Shown one piece after another: positions 45,776-56,345 of a stretch of DNA of 64,000 bases. The notes beneath the pieces are model-generated. The model was not told the DNA's origin and made no database searches. It saw nothing but the letters and a program-made list of their open reading frames with translations. The translations under genes and the position numbers were made by a program. Every line of letters starts with the position of its first letter. Position 1 is the first letter of the stretch. Location of the stretch: NCBI GenBank assembly GCA_018384365.1, contig JAHAYX010000017.1, forward strand, positions 96,004-160,003. Reading direction: 5' to 3'. Source of the stretch: Clostridiaceae bacterium (lineage in GTDB: Bacteria; Bacillota; Clostridia; Oscillospirales; QAMX01).

Positions 45776-47131
45776 TCACGAGAGCTTCGCGCCGAGCTTT
45801 TCCTGCAGGGTTTCACGCAGCAGCGCCGCGTCGAGCGCGCGCGGTTTGATATCCTGCGCGGCGCACAGTGCCGCCGCCGCGCCTGCGGCGCAGCCCAGCG
45901 CCATCATATTGCCCATGCTCTTGCCCGCCGAATGGCCCAGGAAGGTCGCGGAGGCACAGCGGCCGGCCAGCAGCAGGCCGTCCACGTCCTGCGGCACGAG
46001 TGAGCGGTAAGGATAGGCAAAGCCGGAGTCCATGGTGCCGATAAAGAGCTGATTTGCATCAATTGCACCGTATTTCCGCGCGATGGTGTCCGGGAATTCC
46101 CGGGACGACTGCGAATCCGCAAAGGTCAGGACATATTCGCCCACGATGCGGCGCGTATCGCGCACGCCCAGAATCGAACCGGCGCGGTCCAGCGCACAAT
46201 TTTCCGCGCCAGGCACCCTGTTTTCCCGCAGAATCGTGACGAGATCGGCGGCAACCCGCAGTCCGGCGCGGCGCGCCGCAGTAAGATCGGCGGAATCCAG
46301 GCCGTTTGAGGTCAGTTTCTGATGCAGCCATGCGCCGTTGTTCACACCGATCACGCCGGGCACCGTGCCATGGTTAAAGCCGTACCAGGCGGCGACATAA
46401 AGTCCCTGCTCGTCCGCGCGTGCCAGCATCTCCCGAAAGTCCGCGCCGTGCTGCGACAGCCACTCCAGAAAACGTGGGCAATCCACACCCAGCAGGGAGA
46501 ATCCCAGCGTGATCGGCATATGGATGGGTTCCCGGCTTTCGCCGCTGGTATCCGCTTCCGGAACAATTTGCAGACGAACGCTGGTGTCGGTGGGTTCCTC
46601 GTCCTTTCCTTCGGAGAAACGGCAGCCCGCAGCCGCGGCCAGATCGCCGTCACCCGTCGCATCCAGGAAGATTTTCGCACGATAGCGCACCAGACCGCGC
46701 TTTTCGCGCGCAATCACGGCGCAGACGCGGCCGTTTTCCACCTCCGCATCCATCACCGGGCTGAAGAGCCGCAGCGTAATGCCCGCCTCGTCCAGCATCC
46801 GATAAATTGCCAGCTCGGCATATTCCGGATGCGGGCAGAAGCCGTCGCCATTGATGCGGTCCTCCGGGCCGGGATAGGCGGCAAAAGGCGAAACCGCCAT
46901 CAGATTCTGCACAAAGGCTTCGTGCACGTCCGAGCGGATGCCGCCCTCCGTGCGCAGCCGGTTCACCGGCATAAAGGGTACGGCGCAGATCGTGCCGCCG
47001 GGCTGTCCGGCGCTTTCCAGCACCAGCACCCGTGCGCCCAGCCGTGCCGCCGCAACCGCGGCGCCCAGTCCGGCAGGGCCTGAGCCGCAGACTAAAACAT
47101 CCCAATTTTCCTTGTCGTCATACCGTTTCAT
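45776..47131 (-). CDS. FAD-dependent oxidoreductase
   Basis: VLVCGSGPAGLGAAVAAARLGARVLVLES, FLDATGDGDLAAAAGC. Confidence 0.88.
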   Translation of the reverse strand: MKRYDDKENWDVLVCGSGPAGLGAAVAAARLGARVLVLESAGQPGGTICAVPFMPVNRLRTEGGIRSDVHEAFVQNLMAVSPFAAYPGPEDRINGDGFCPHPEYAELAIYRMLDEAGITLRLFSPVMDAEVENGRVCAVIAREKRGLVRYRAKIFLDATGDGDLAAAAGCRFSEGKDEEPTDTSVRLQIVPEADTSGESREPIHMPITLGFSLLGVDCPRFLEWLSQHGADFREMLARADEQGLYVAAWYGFNHGTVPGVIGVNNGAWLHQKLTSNGLDSADLTAARRAGLRVAADLVTILRENRVPGAENCALDRAGSILGVRDTRRIVGEYVLTFADSQSSREFPDTIARKYGAIDANQLFIGTMDSGFAYPYRSLVPQDVDGLLLAGRCASATFLGHSAGKSMGNMMALGCAAGAAAALCAAQDIKPRALDAALLRETLQEKLGAKLS

Positions 47132-47223
47132 GTTGTTCCTCCCGATTTCTTCTTTTCCTGTATTTCTGCCCTTTCAACCGGGCATTTTTTTGCTTTTCCA
47201 AAAATTTTACGTGCTGCCGGGGT

Positions 47224-48267
47224 TCATTCCGCATCCGGCAGCACGATGGTGAAGCGCGTGCCCTCTCCCGGTGCGCTGGACAGGGTAATCTGCCCGCCGC
47301 ACAGCTCGCAGATGCGCCGCACGATGGAAAGGCCGATGCCGTTGCCCTCCGACGCACGGGACGTGTCGCCCTGATAAAACTTATCGAAGGCGTGCTGCCG
47401 GGTTTCTTCGTCCATGCCGGGGCCGTGGTCCGCAATACTGACCACCACGCTGCGGTCGGCATGCGTGCAGATCACTTCCACGCAGCTGCCCGGCTCGCTG
47501 AACTTGATGGCGTTGCCCAGCAGGTTCACCCAGACCTGCGACAGCAGTTCCTCGTTGGTATGGTAAGTGGTTTCCTCCAGGTCCAGGTCAAATTCGATTT
47601 CTTTCTCGCTCCACTGCTTTTCCAGCAGCAGAATACAGCTGCGGATCTGTTCGTCCAGATAAAAATCCGTCTTGTTCGTCACAATCTGCTGGTTTTCCAG
47701 CCGCGAGAGCAGCAGCACATTCGTGGAAAGACGCGACAGGCGCTCCGACTCGCGCACGATGATGTCGATATACTCCCGCCGCTGTTCCTCCGACAGGGAA
47801 TCCCGCGCCAGCTGGCGCGCAAAGCCGCGGATGGAGACAATAGGCGTTTTGAATTCGTGCGAAAAGCTGTCGATAAAGTCGTTGCGGAACATTTCAATGC
47901 CGCTGAAATCCTCCGCCATGTGGTTAAAGCTCTGCTGCAGGGCAGCAAGCTCCTCCGGCCCGCGCGAAACGGGCACACGCACGGAGAAATCGCCTTTGGA
48001 GACGGCGTCCAGTGCCTGGCTGAGCCGCCGGATCGGGCGCAGGAACTGAGATCCAACCAGCGCGGACAGCGCTGTGCCGAGCAGCACGCTGCCCACCACC
48101 ATCAGAATGGGGATGAGCGTTGCCATATGTGCCGGCGGTATCATGCCGAAGCGGCGCGCCAGTAGAAAGACACAGGCCGCAATCACGCCGGAAACCGTCA
48201 TGATGAGAAAGACGAACAACGTCAGCGCAATGCGCAGCGAACCGATATGCCGATATGGCTTTTTCAT
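47224..48267 (-). CDS. Sensor histidine kinase (HAMP, HisKA, HATPase)
   Basis: FIDSFSHEFKTPIVSIRGFAR, NLLGNAIKFS, DHGPGM, GNGIGLSIV. Confidence 0.93.
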   Translation of the reverse strand: MKKPYRHIGSLRIALTLFVFLIMTVSGVIAACVFLLARRFGMIPPAHMATLIPILMVVGSVLLGTALSALVGSQFLRPIRRLSQALDAVSKGDFSVRVPVSRGPEELAALQQSFNHMAEDFSGIEMFRNDFIDSFSHEFKTPIVSIRGFARQLARDSLSEEQRREYIDIIVRESERLSRLSTNVLLLSRLENQQIVTNKTDFYLDEQIRSCILLLEKQWSEKEIEFDLDLEETTYHTNEELLSQVWVNLLGNAIKFSEPGSCVEVICTHADRSVVVSIADHGPGMDEETRQHAFDKFYQGDTSRASEGNGIGLSIVRRICELCGGQITLSSAPGEGTRFTIVLPDAE

Positions 48268-48938
48268 GTTGTTTTCACCGCCTTATAGCCCAGACCGCGC
48301 ACGGTGGCAATTGAAAAATCCGGATTATCCTCAAAGCGGTCCCGCAGACGGTTGATATGTACGTCCACGGTGCGTTCGTCGGTGTCGCTGTCCATATCCC
48401 ACAGCTCATCCATCAGCTGGCGGCGTGTGAAAATCTTTCCCGCATAGGACAGCAGCTTGAAAAGCAGCTGAAATTCTTTATTCGGCAGTTCCTCCGTACG
48501 GCCGCCGGCCGTCACCGTAAACGCGTCGTAGTCCAGCACCGTGCCGCCGACCGTCAGGCGGTGCTCGCTTGCGATTTTCGAGCGGCGCAGCAGCGCCGCA
48601 ATGCGCAGCAGCATTTCCTCTTCGTCCACGGGCTTGACCATATAGTCGTCCGTGCCGGCTAAGAACCCCGCGCGCTTGTCCGCCGCCACGCCGCGTGCCG
48701 TCACCATCAGGATGGGCAGCTCGCTGCCTGCGTCGCGCAGCGTGCGCGCGAATTCATAACCGTCCATGCGCGGCATCATCACGTCGAGCAGGACGAGATC
48801 CACGTGCGTGCGGTCCATCACTTCCAGCGCGTCCACGCCGTCGCGCGCGGGAATGGCGCTGTATCCGTTTTGCTCCAGCACGGTCATCATCAGTTTTCTT
48901 GCGTTTTCGTCGTCCTCAACGACTAAAATATGAAACAT
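48264..48938 (-). CDS. OmpR/PhoB-family response regulator
   Basis: MFHILVVEDDENARKLMM, LVLLDVMMPRMDG, RTVDVHINRLRDRFEDNPDFSIATVRGLGYKAV. Confidence 0.95.
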   Translation of the reverse strand: MFHILVVEDDENARKLMMTVLEQNGYSAIPARDGVDALEVMDRTHVDLVLLDVMMPRMDGYEFARTLRDAGSELPILMVTARGVAADKRAGFLAGTDDYMVKPVDEEEMLLRIAALLRRSKIASEHRLTVGGTVLDYDAFTVTAGGRTEELPNKEFQLLFKLLSYAGKIFTRRQLMDELWDMDSDTDERTVDVHINRLRDRFEDNPDFSIATVRGLGYKAVKTT

Positions 48939-49130
48939 GGCTGCTGCGTTCCTTTCGTGCTTCCTGTGCAGCCGGAGGAAGCCGGCCACCCTCTTTTGCC
49001 CCATTATACCCGATTTCCCGTGTGAACGCAATGTGAAGAAAGCTTGGGGAAAATGCCGCGGCAAAAATTTATATTGTGTTTAAAAAACAGTGCTATCCTA
49101 TCTGTATCGCTGAAATAAGGAGCAAAACCA

Positions 49131-51737
49131 ATGCTGATACTCAAAAACATCACAAAGGAATACACGGTCGGCGATGAGCACATCCGCGCCCTGCGCGGGA
49201 TTGAGATCGCTTTCCGCGAAAACGAGTTTGTGTCGATCCTGGGACCGTCCGGCTGCGGTAAAACCACGCTTTTGAACATCATCGGCGGTCTTGACAAATA
49301 CACCGCCGGAGATTTGTCCATCAACGGGCGCTCGACCAGGGATTTCTCCGACCGGGACTGGGACACCTACCGCAATCACCAGATCGGCTTTGTTTTCCAG
49401 AATTACAACCTGATCCCCCACCAGACGGTTCTCGCAAACGTGGAACTGGCGCTGACCCTCTCCGGCGTTTCCAAGGCCGAACGCCGCCGCCGTGCGCGCG
49501 AGGCGCTGGAAAAAGTCGGACTCGGCGACCAGCTGAACAAGCGCCCGAACCAGATGTCCGGCGGACAGATGCAGCGCGTTGCCATCGCGCGTGCGCTGGT
49601 GAACGATCCGGACATCCTGCTGGCGGATGAGCCCACCGGCGCGCTGGATACGCAGACCAGCGTGCAGGTGATGGACATTCTGAAGGAGGTTGCAAACGAC
49701 CGCCTGGTCATTATGGTCACGCACAATCCCGAACTGGCCGAGCGCTATTCCACGCGCATCGTGCGCCTGCTCGACGGCCGGATCACGGACGATACAAACC
49801 CCTATGACGGCGCGCCCGAGGAGAACAGGCCGTCACGCACGAACGAAAAGCCGCGCCATCACTCCATGTCGTATCTCACGGCGCTCTCTCTGAGCCTGAA
49901 TAACCTCATGACCAAGAAAGCGCGCACGTTTTTGACCGCGTTTGCCGGAAGCATCGGCATTATCGGCATCGCGCTGATCCTGTCGCTTTCCTCCGGCTTC
50001 CAGAATTACATCTCCCGGGTGGAAGAGGACACGCTTTCCTCCTACCCGCTCACCATCGAGTCCGAAAGCGTGGATATGACCAGCCTGATGCAGACCATGA
50101 TGGGCGCCGTCCAGCCCGGCGGGAAGGAACACGAGGACGGATACGTCTATTCCAATAACATCATGTCCGAAATGATGAACGCCATGGCCGCCGAAGTCCA
50201 GTCAAACGACGTTGCGGCTTTCCGCAGCTACCTTGAGGACGAGGAAAACGGCGTACAGGCGCTGGTAAACGACATTCAGTACAGCTATGACGTCAATCTC
50301 AATATTTATGCGTCCGATACCTCGGACGGCGTAGTGCAGGTAAACCCCAGCACCATCTTTGAAAAGATGGGCGGCGCGATGTCCAAATCGCCGATGGGCT
50401 CCGCGGCGTCCGGTAATCTGGAAGCGTGGCAGGAGCTTTTGGATAACCAGACGCTCTTAGCGTCCCAGTACGAGGTGCTGGCCGGCAAATGGCCGGATGC
50501 CTGGAACGAAGTGGTCCTCATCGTCGACCAGGATAACGAGATCACCGACCTGACGCTTTATTCCCTCGGTCTGCGCGACCAGTCGGAGCTGACCGGGCTG
50601 ATGCAGGCCGCAGGCCGCGGCGAAACACTGGATACGGAGGAAATGCAGTTTTCCTACGATGAACTGCTTGCCATGTCCTACCGTCTGGTGCTGGATACGC
50701 AGTATTATGAATACGACGAAGCATCCGGCGCGTGGCTGGATCGCCGCGGCGACGAGGACTATATGAAGGCGCTGCTTGACGCCTGCCCGGAGATTCGCAT
50801 TACCGGCATCATCCGCCCGACGGAGGAGGCCGTTGCCACCGCCATGACCGGCAGCGTCGGCTATACGCACGCGCTTGTTGAGCACATTATCCGCGAAACG
50901 AACGACTCCGCCATTGTCCGCGCGCAGCAGCAGGACCCCGAAACCGACGTGTTCACCGGCCTGCCGTTTGCCGGCGGCACGGAGGAGCCCGCAGATCCTG
51001 CGGAGTTTGATCCCTCCGCCCTGTCCGAGGAAGAGCAGGCCTATCTTGCCACCCTCTCCGAAGAGGAACGCGCCGCACTGCTTGCGGAATATGCAAAGCC
51101 GCAGACCTCCGAAGCCAGCTATGAAGGCAATCTGGCCGCGCTTGGCGTCGCAGACCTTGCGTCGCCATCGCGCATCTCCATTTATCCCGTGGATTTCGAG
51201 TCCAAGGAGGCCCTTGTCGACCTCATCAACCGGTATAACCGCGAAAAAACCGACGCAGGCCAGGAAGAAGCCGCCATCAATTACACCGACTATGTCGGAC
51301 TGATGATGTCCTCCGTCAGCACGATCATCAACACCATTTCCTATGTGCTCATTGCCTTCGTGGCCATCTCGCTTGTGGTGTCGTCCATCATGATCGGCAT
51401 CATCACCTACATTTCCGTGCTGGAACGCACGAAGGAGATCGGCATCCTGCGCTCCATCGGCGCCTCGAAACGCGATATCTCCCGCGTGTTTAATGCGGAA
51501 ACGCTCACCGTCGGCTTTGTGTCAGGTATGCTGGGCATTCTCGTCACCGTGCTGCTGTGCATCCCCGTCAATATGCTGATCAAGGCGCTGGCAAACATCT
51601 CGAATGTCGCGCAGCTGCCGTGGGCAGGCGGCGTCATCCTTGTCGCCATCAGTATGCTGCTGACCTTCATCGCGGGCCTCATCCCGTCGCGCATCGCGGC
51701 GCGCCGCGACCCCGTTGTGGCGCTGCGCACCGAATAA
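49131..51737 (+). CDS. MacB-like ABC transporter (fused ATPase-FtsX permease)
   Basis: [48 protein letters not shown]-terminal FtsX TMs with [16 protein letters not shown]. Confidence 0.92.
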   Translation: MLILKNITKEYTVGDEHIRALRGIEIAFRENEFVSILGPSGCGKTTLLNIIGGLDKYTAGDLSINGRSTRDFSDRDWDTYRNHQIGFVFQNYNLIPHQTVLANVELALTLSGVSKAERRRRAREALEKVGLGDQLNKRPNQMSGGQMQRVAIARALVNDPDILLADEPTGALDTQTSVQVMDILKEVANDRLVIMVTHNPELAERYSTRIVRLLDGRITDDTNPYDGAPEENRPSRTNEKPRHHSMSYLTALSLSLNNLMTKKARTFLTAFAGSIGIIGIALILSLSSGFQNYISRVEEDTLSSYPLTIESESVDMTSLMQTMMGAVQPGGKEHEDGYVYSNNIMSEMMNAMAAEVQSNDVAAFRSYLEDEENGVQALVNDIQYSYDVNLNIYASDTSDGVVQVNPSTIFEKMGGAMSKSPMGSAASGNLEAWQELLDNQTLLASQYEVLAGKWPDAWNEVVLIVDQDNEITDLTLYSLGLRDQSELTGLMQAAGRGETLDTEEMQFSYDELLAMSYRLVLDTQYYEYDEASGAWLDRRGDEDYMKALLDACPEIRITGIIRPTEEAVATAMTGSVGYTHALVEHIIRETNDSAIVRAQQQDPETDVFTGLPFAGGTEEPADPAEFDPSALSEEEQAYLATLSEEERAALLAEYAKPQTSEASYEGNLAALGVADLASPSRISIYPVDFESKEALVDLINRYNREKTDAGQEEAAINYTDYVGLMMSSVSTIINTISYVLIAFVAISLVVSSIMIGIITYISVLERTKEIGILRSIGASKRDISRVFNAETLTVGFVSGMLGILVTVLLCIPVNMLIKALANISNVAQLPWAGGVILVAISMLLTFIAGLIPSRIAARRDPVVALRTE

Positions 51738-51752
51738 TTCCCCGCGCCATAC

Positions 51753-51790
51753 AAAAAAGGCGTTCCGGCTGCGGCCGGAGCGCCTTTTTT
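51753..51790. terminator. Bidirectional terminator
   Basis: aaaaaaggcgttccggctgcggccggagcgcctttttt. Confidence 0.85.
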
Positions 51791-51806
51791 CGGATACTCT
51801 TGCGTT

Positions 51807-53054
51807 TTATTTTGTTTCGCGCTGGAAATAACGGTCGAGTTCCTTTTTCATTTCCTCCGGCATCCCCACATCCACCGGCAAAACGGCTGCATTTGCCACG
51901 CGCTCCACCATGCCGCCAAAGTCCGCAATGTTTTTCAGAAGCGCGGCCTCGCCGATCGGGAAGAGCAGGTCCCGGCTGGTGTGAATTTCGGCGGAGGGCG
52001 TCCCGCGGGAGAGTCCGATCGCTGGAATTCCATGGTCGGCAAAGGGCGCGGAGTCGCTCGAGTGCACCTGCGTCCGGATATCGGCGGAATAGCCGGTCTC
52101 GCGGCAATACTGGTCCACAAAGGTCTCCAGTTCCTTCCCGCCGGTGACGAAAATATGGTTGCTGCCTAAAATCGTGCCGCACATATCAAAGTTGAAGCAG
52201 AATTTCAAAGCATCCAGCGTATCTGCGTGCTGTTCCACATAGGCCTTCGAGCCCAAAAGCCCCTGTTCCTCCGCGCCGCACCAGAGGAAGCGCAGGGTGC
52301 GCCGCGCCGGATGAGCAAGGAAATGCAGGTAAAGCCCGAAAAGCGCCGCGCTGCCGGTGGCGTTATCCCAGGAGCCGGTGCCGATGGGCACACTGTCATA
52401 GTGCGCGGTCAGAATGATCTCCTCGCCGCCGTTTCCCGTACCCGGAATGACGGCCTCCACGTTTTGCGAGGCCGTATCGCCGTTTTCCTCCGTCAGCTCC
52501 ACGTGCAGGACTGCCGCGCCATCACGCACCAGCTCCGCGGCGTCGTGCGCCGTGATGCCGAAGGTGGGCGTGTCGCCGAATTCCAGGAACTTCGGCCGCA
52601 GATTGCGTCCGTAAATGCCCGCTTCCTCCGCCGTGTGGTAATACTTTCCCGTGATTACCAGGATCGCGGCGGCATGGCGTTCGCACAGCAGACGGAATGC
52701 ATCGCGGCTCAGCGCATTTACCAGCACAATGCTGTCCGAAAGGTCGGAAAGACCCAGCAGGTCGCGCTGTGTACCCTGCTCCACATAGCGAAACTTCAGA
52801 TCGCGTCCCGGCGCAGGGACAGACGCGCACATTCCATAGGGCGTAACGTCCAGCTTGCGGGCAAACGGCTCCGTGACCGACACTGCGCAGTGCGTGCAGG
52901 CGGAGGCGGGAATCCGGAATTCCTGAAATTCCGCGCTGCCGCCGGCCGCTTCGATCCCGCTGCGGATCAGTTCCGCGGCGTGGCGCTCCTCCGGCGTGCC
53001 GCCATAACGTACAAAGCTCAGCTTTTCAACAAATTCGAGTGGAGAAAATGACAT
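51807..53054 (-). CDS. M28 family metallopeptidase
   Basis: IILTAHYDSVPIGTGSWDNATGSAALFGL, WCGAEEQGLLGSKAYV. Confidence 0.9.
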   Translation of the reverse strand: MSFSPLEFVEKLSFVRYGGTPEERHAAELIRSGIEAAGGSAEFQEFRIPASACTHCAVSVTEPFARKLDVTPYGMCASVPAPGRDLKFRYVEQGTQRDLLGLSDLSDSIVLVNALSRDAFRLLCERHAAAILVITGKYYHTAEEAGIYGRNLRPKFLEFGDTPTFGITAHDAAELVRDGAAVLHVELTEENGDTASQNVEAVIPGTGNGGEEIILTAHYDSVPIGTGSWDNATGSAALFGLYLHFLAHPARRTLRFLWCGAEEQGLLGSKAYVEQHADTLDALKFCFNFDMCGTILGSNHIFVTGGKELETFVDQYCRETGYSADIRTQVHSSDSAPFADHGIPAIGLSRGTPSAEIHTSRDLLFPIGEAALLKNIADFGGMVERVANAAVLPVDVGMPEEMKKELDRYFQRETK

Positions 53055-53246
53055 GACGCACCATCCTTTTTTTGTTTTTTCCAGTATAGCACGGGAAAAG
53101 CCGGACCGCAATCGCGCCGTGCGCCGGAAAGGCGCGGAACGGGCGCGACTTTCCTGTAAATGCAGCGGAAAAGGTGATTGTCAAACGCGGCGGCCTACGC
53201 TATAATAAAACACAGAGCCACAGACTGCACAAAAAGGAGAATGTAC

Positions 53247-54662
53247 ATGAAAAAACAGGTTTTCAATCCCTATCTTCCCAGCTATGAGTACATCCCGGAC
53301 GGCGAGCCCCGTGTATTCGGCGACCGTCTTTACATCTACGGCAGCCATGACTGCTTCAACGGCGTGGTATACTGCCAGAATGACTATGTCTGCTGGTCCG
53401 CGCCGGTAGACGATCTCTCCGACTGGCGCTATGAGGGCGTGATCTACCGCATGGTGCAGGATCCCCGCAACGCCGACACCGAGCATAAGCTCTGGGCGCC
53501 GGACGTCTGCCAGGGCAACGACGGCAAGTATTACCTCTACTACTGCCTGGACTTCTTAAAGGAAGTCGGCGTAGCCGTGGCCGACAGCCCCACGGGCCCC
53601 TTTGAGTTCCTTGATTTCGTCCGCTATGCCAACGGCGATATCCTGGGCTCCCGCCCCGGCGAGTTCCGTCACTTCGATCCGGGCATCTTTATCGACGACG
53701 ACAAACGCATTTATCTGTTCTCCGGCAACTCCCCGCGCTATAAGACCTGGCCGGTGGACAAGGACAGCATGAAAATGGAACTGGAGCAGGACATGGTCAC
53801 CGTCAAGGACGGCCCGTATCACAATCTGCCCATCATCAATGACGCCGACGGCACGGAATATGAAGCGCACCCCTTCTTCGAGGCCAGCTCCATCCGGAAA
53901 ATCAACGGCAAATATTACTTCATCTATTCCTCCACGTGGATGCACGAGCTGTGCTGGGCCGTGGCCGATTCGCCCATGGGCGAATATCACTTCGGCGGCG
54001 TTCTGGTGTCGAACTCCGATATCGGCGTGAACGGCAACACCGAGGCACTGAACTATCGCGGCAATACCCACGGCAGCGTGGCCTGCGTCAACGGCAAGTG
54101 GTATGTGTTCTATCACCGCCAGACCAACCGCCACTTCTTCTCCCGCCAGGCCTGCGCCGAGGAAATCTATTTCGACGGCGAAGCCTTCCACCAGGCGGAG
54201 GTCACCTCCTGCGGCTTAAACGGCGGTCCGCTGAAGGATGAGGGCACCTACGAAGCACGCATCGCCTGCCACCTCTATTCCAAGAACGGCACCACCGAGA
54301 GCCTGCGCGAGCAGCAGGACGAAAACCACCCGGCCTTCACGCAGGATGGTCCCGACCGTGAGTGCGATCCGAACCAGTACATCCAGAATATGCGCGACGG
54401 CGCAACCGCCGGCTTCCGCTACTTTGATATCCAGACCGCGAAGCTCCTCACCGTGGAAGTACGCGGCACCGGCCGCGGCGAGATGGTCGTGCGCGACGGC
54501 CGCATCGACGGTAACGTCGTGGCCCGCATCCCGGTCGAGCCGCGCGAGAGCTGGGACAAGTTCTCCTCCCTGCTGAACATTGCCTCCGGCCGCCAGGCGC
54601 TTTACTTCACCTTCGAGGGCGAGGGCGCTGTCGATTTCATGAGCTTCACCTTCGGAAAATAA
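53247..54662 (+). CDS. GH43-family glycoside hydrolase-like protein
   Basis: DRLYIYGSHD, KLWAPDVCQGNDGKYYLYY, FDPGIFIDDDKRIYLFSG, FFEASSIRKINGKYYFIYS; AAAAGGAG RBS. Confidence 0.87.
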   Translation: MKKQVFNPYLPSYEYIPDGEPRVFGDRLYIYGSHDCFNGVVYCQNDYVCWSAPVDDLSDWRYEGVIYRMVQDPRNADTEHKLWAPDVCQGNDGKYYLYYCLDFLKEVGVAVADSPTGPFEFLDFVRYANGDILGSRPGEFRHFDPGIFIDDDKRIYLFSGNSPRYKTWPVDKDSMKMELEQDMVTVKDGPYHNLPIINDADGTEYEAHPFFEASSIRKINGKYYFIYSSTWMHELCWAVADSPMGEYHFGGVLVSNSDIGVNGNTEALNYRGNTHGSVACVNGKWYVFYHRQTNRHFFSRQACAEEIYFDGEAFHQAEVTSCGLNGGPLKDEGTYEARIACHLYSKNGTTESLREQQDENHPAFTQDGPDRECDPNQYIQNMRDGATAGFRYFDIQTAKLLTVEVRGTGRGEMVVRDGRIDGNVVARIPVEPRESWDKFSSLLNIASGRQALYFTFEGEGAVDFMSFTFGK

Positions 54663-54686
54663 GCGGATTTTTTCCATATAGAACCC

Positions 54687-54725
54687 AAAAAAGGCAGGAT
54701 GCCGATGGCATCCTGCCTTTTTTCT
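54687..54725. terminator. Rho-independent terminator
   Basis: aaaaaaggcaggatgccgatggcatcctgcctttttt. Confidence 0.9.
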
Positions 54726-54772
54726 GTCCATTTGCCGGGCGCCGGCCCACGCTTTCCAAAAACGCGGGGCGG

Positions 54773-55201
54773 TTAAATGGAAATCCACCAGCAAACGCCG
54801 TATTTGTCAATCACCGTGGCGCAGCAGCTGCTCCACGGCAGCGCGTGGATGGGGTCGATGACGGCGCCGCCCTCCCGCAGCACATCAAAGGCATGCCGCA
54901 CTGCCGCTTCGCTGCCCATTTCAAACACATTGAATGTCATGGTTTCCCATTTCATTTTGTGGAGGAATTCAACGTCACAGGGGTTCGCCGCCTCGGCCAG
55001 GGCCAGAAAGCCTTCGCAGTTTACCGACAGCTCGCAGTGCTCGTATGCGGTCCCGTCCGCATTCGGAAATGCACGCGTGATTTCCGCGCCAAAGGCTTTG
55101 CAATAAAATTCCGCTGCTTCCAGGCTGTTTTTCACGTAAACCTGCGTATAGTTCTTCATAAAATTCCTCCGATGCCGTTTTTGTCCGTTCAGATCAGCCA
55201 C
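54773..55201 (-). CDS. VOC/PhnB-like glyoxalase family protein
   Basis: YVKNSLEAAEFYCKAFGAEITRAFPNADGTAYEHCELSVNCE...DKYGVCWWIS. Confidence 0.8.
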   Translation of the reverse strand: MADLNGQKRHRRNFMKNYTQVYVKNSLEAAEFYCKAFGAEITRAFPNADGTAYEHCELSVNCEGFLALAEAANPCDVEFLHKMKWETMTFNVFEMGSEAAVRHAFDVLREGGAVIDPIHALPWSSCCATVIDKYGVCWWISI

Positions 55202-56121
55202 TGGTACAGCATCGTCATCAGCGGGATGGTGATGATGCAGAAAATAACCGTCATGATGCTGATCACGCTGGTATAGCCAGGCTTGTTGTCATAAAGCTGG
55301 GCAAACTGTGTAATCGTCGTGGCGGAGGAGCTGGCCGCAGCCAGCATGGTAATCAGCAAAATGCTCGGCGCGTCCGGATGCAGGCGCGTGATGCCGGAAA
55401 CGGCAAACACGATCACCACCACCAGCGGGAACGCAATCAGGCGCAGCGCCGTGACCAGATAGGCGCGCGGCGTGCCGATGATCTCGCGGAACTTCATGCC
55501 GCCCAGCAGCATACCGGTCAGTATCATGGAAAGCGGCGCGATCATGCCGTCCATGGCGTCCACTGCCTTCTGCACAACGGCCGGGAAACGGAACCCCGTT
55601 AAAAACAGGATGATACCGATGAAAATGGCGATAATATTGACGTTTGTGAAGATTTTCTTCACGTCCCATCGGCGTTCGCCGCAGACCATGGATTTGCCGT
55701 GCGTCCAGATCAGAAGCTGCTGCACCAGCATATAGCCGCTGACATAAAAGACCCACTCCTGGCCCAGCGCCGCCAGAACCAGCGGGATAATCAGGTTGCC
55801 GGCGTTGGAATAAAAAATGGAGGCGCTCTCCACGGCTTCCAGACGCAGCGGCCGGCGCAGGATGCGCTCCAGCACATAGAAAATGAGATGTACGACCACG
55901 GCGCCCAGGATGGAAACGCCGAGTCCCGCCAACTTTGCGGGGGTGAAGTCGATCTGATAGGAATTGATAATCGTGCAGGGCACCACCGCATACAGCAAAA
56001 TACGCGAAATCACGGAGCCATGCTCCGGCTTCAGTACCTTCAGCCGCACAAGCAGCACGCCGACTGCCATCATCAGGAACATGGACGCGATCTGTTTGAT
56101 CAGAAGCAGACTTAATTCCAC
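55189..56121 (-). CDS. AEC family transporter
   Basis: LLIKQIASMFLMMAVGVLLVRLKVL, LRLIAFPLVVV, PSILLITMLAAASSSATTITQFAQLY; GTG start inferred from RBS position. Confidence 0.85.
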   Translation of the reverse strand: MELSLLLIKQIASMFLMMAVGVLLVRLKVLKPEHGSVISRILLYAVVPCTIINSYQIDFTPAKLAGLGVSILGAVVVHLIFYVLERILRRPLRLEAVESASIFYSNAGNLIIPLVLAALGQEWVFYVSGYMLVQQLLIWTHGKSMVCGERRWDVKKIFTNVNIIAIFIGIILFLTGFRFPAVVQKAVDAMDGMIAPLSMILTGMLLGGMKFREIIGTPRAYLVTALRLIAFPLVVVIVFAVSGITRLHPDAPSILLITMLAAASSSATTITQFAQLYDNKPGYTSVISIMTVIFCIITIPLMTMLYQWLI

Positions 56122-56345
56122 AGTTTTTGCACTCCTTTTTTCATTCATGACCGGCGCTTTTTTCTCTTTTTGCGCCATTTTTTATTATACGCTGTCCCCG
56201 GATGCGGCGCAAGCGCTTTCTTCCACAAAACCGCGCCGCTTTTTTCGGGTATTTCCCACGTGCGCGAAGTTTTTCCGCCGGTATATTGCGCAAAGGAAAA
56301 GTTTATGCTAAAATTATTCTGTATCTCTATGTATGGAGGAATTGT

